Assembly (NCBI GenBank): GCA_002491225.1
Contig: DKVN01000106.1
Location: 1 to 14,244 of the forward strand
Length of the DNA: 14,244 nucleotides
Reading direction: 5' to 3'
Source: Faecalibacterium sp. UBA7177
Lineage (GTDB): Bacteria > Bacillota > Clostridia > Oscillospirales > Ruminococcaceae
Shown piece after piece: positions 14,212 through 14,244 of the stretch. The notes beneath the pieces are model-generated. The model was not told where the DNA came from. It saw only the letters and a program-made list of their open reading frames with translations, and did no database searches. Position numbers and translations under genes: made by a program. Numbering within the stretch: the stretch's first letter is position 1; each line of letters starts with the position of its first letter.

Positions 14212-14244
14212 GTCGCTCCCCTCACGGGGAGCGTGGATTGAAAT
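14212..14244 (+). CRISPR. First repeat of the type I-C CRISPR array (truncated by window end)
   Basis: A 33-nt unit begins GTCGCTCCCC and ends GTGGATTGAAAT at the last base. It folds as an 8-bp stem, CGCTCCCC/GGGGAGCG, with loop TCAC, followed by the 11-nt handle TGGATTGAAAT. This is a standard type I-C repeat in the standard place, after cas2 and the leader. Only one repeat is visible, so repeat number and spacers are unknown. Confidence 0.93.

Noticed and set aside
14079..14244. Small ORF starting TTG in the leader and reading into the first repeat
   Set aside because: The ribosome site is only 3 nt from the start. The frame crosses the CRISPR repeat and has no stop in the window. It is leader DNA.

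Overview
The window looks like chromosomal DNA from a high-GC member of the Clostridia, most likely the Oscillospirales/Ruminococcaceae. This is an inference from strong Shine-Dalgarno sites (AAAGGAGG), Firmicutes-type protein families, GC-rich coding DNA and the form of the type I-C repeat. An AT-rich gene at the left end (141-926) stands out in base composition and may be foreign.

Layout. 1-1093: an intrinsic terminator, an AT-rich gene for a putative HExxH metalloprotein read from a TTG start, and a strong bidirectional terminator. 1219-5490 (minus strand): an ADP-ribosylglycohydrolase, a class I SAM methyltransferase and a two-ATPase UvrA-like protein lacking the length of housekeeping UvrA. 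5491-6125: a 635-bp AT-rich intergenic region with no convincing protein gene but dense regulatory structure. 6126-13991 (plus strand): a complete, tightly coupled type I-C CRISPR-Cas operon, cas3-cas5c-cas8c(+internal cas11c)-cas7-cas4-cas1-cas2. 13992-14244: the leader and first repeat of the cognate CRISPR array, cut by the window end.

The main discovery candidate lies between uvrA and cas3. A solitary CRISPR-like repeat (5839-5873, minus strand) sits far from the array, behind its own consensus extended -10 promoter (TGATATAAT). It keeps the exact 11-nt 5' handle of the array repeat (TGGATTGAAAT) and a stem-loop with compensatory base-pair changes. The 'spacer' that follows it begins GTAAGATTTATGTTGTA. 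It matches the start region of cas3 on the same strand (GTAAGTTTTATTTTGTA, 6055 down to 6039) at 15 of 17 positions. The two mismatches are exactly at spacer positions 6 and 12, which are flipped out of the duplex in type I effectors. Pairing is lost from position 18 on. The site is preceded by TTC, the canonical type I-C PAM. It overlaps the predicted cas3 transcription start and, over a full effector footprint, the -10 box. The simplest reading is a crRNA-like autoregulatory guide (CreR/CreA-type) that makes the type I-C Cascade repress its own operon without cleavage. This would couple cas expression to free Cascade and crRNA supply, and would de-repress the operon if an anti-CRISPR blocks Cascade.

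How the genes work together: cas5c processes pre-crRNA (and presumably the solitary guide RNA) and caps the crRNA handle. Cas8c, Cas11c, Cas7 and Cas5c form the surveillance complex, Cas3 degrades targets, and Cas4-Cas1-Cas2 acquire spacers into the adjacent array. The UvrA-like, methyltransferase and ADP-ribosylglycohydrolase genes show no obvious functional link to the CRISPR locus.
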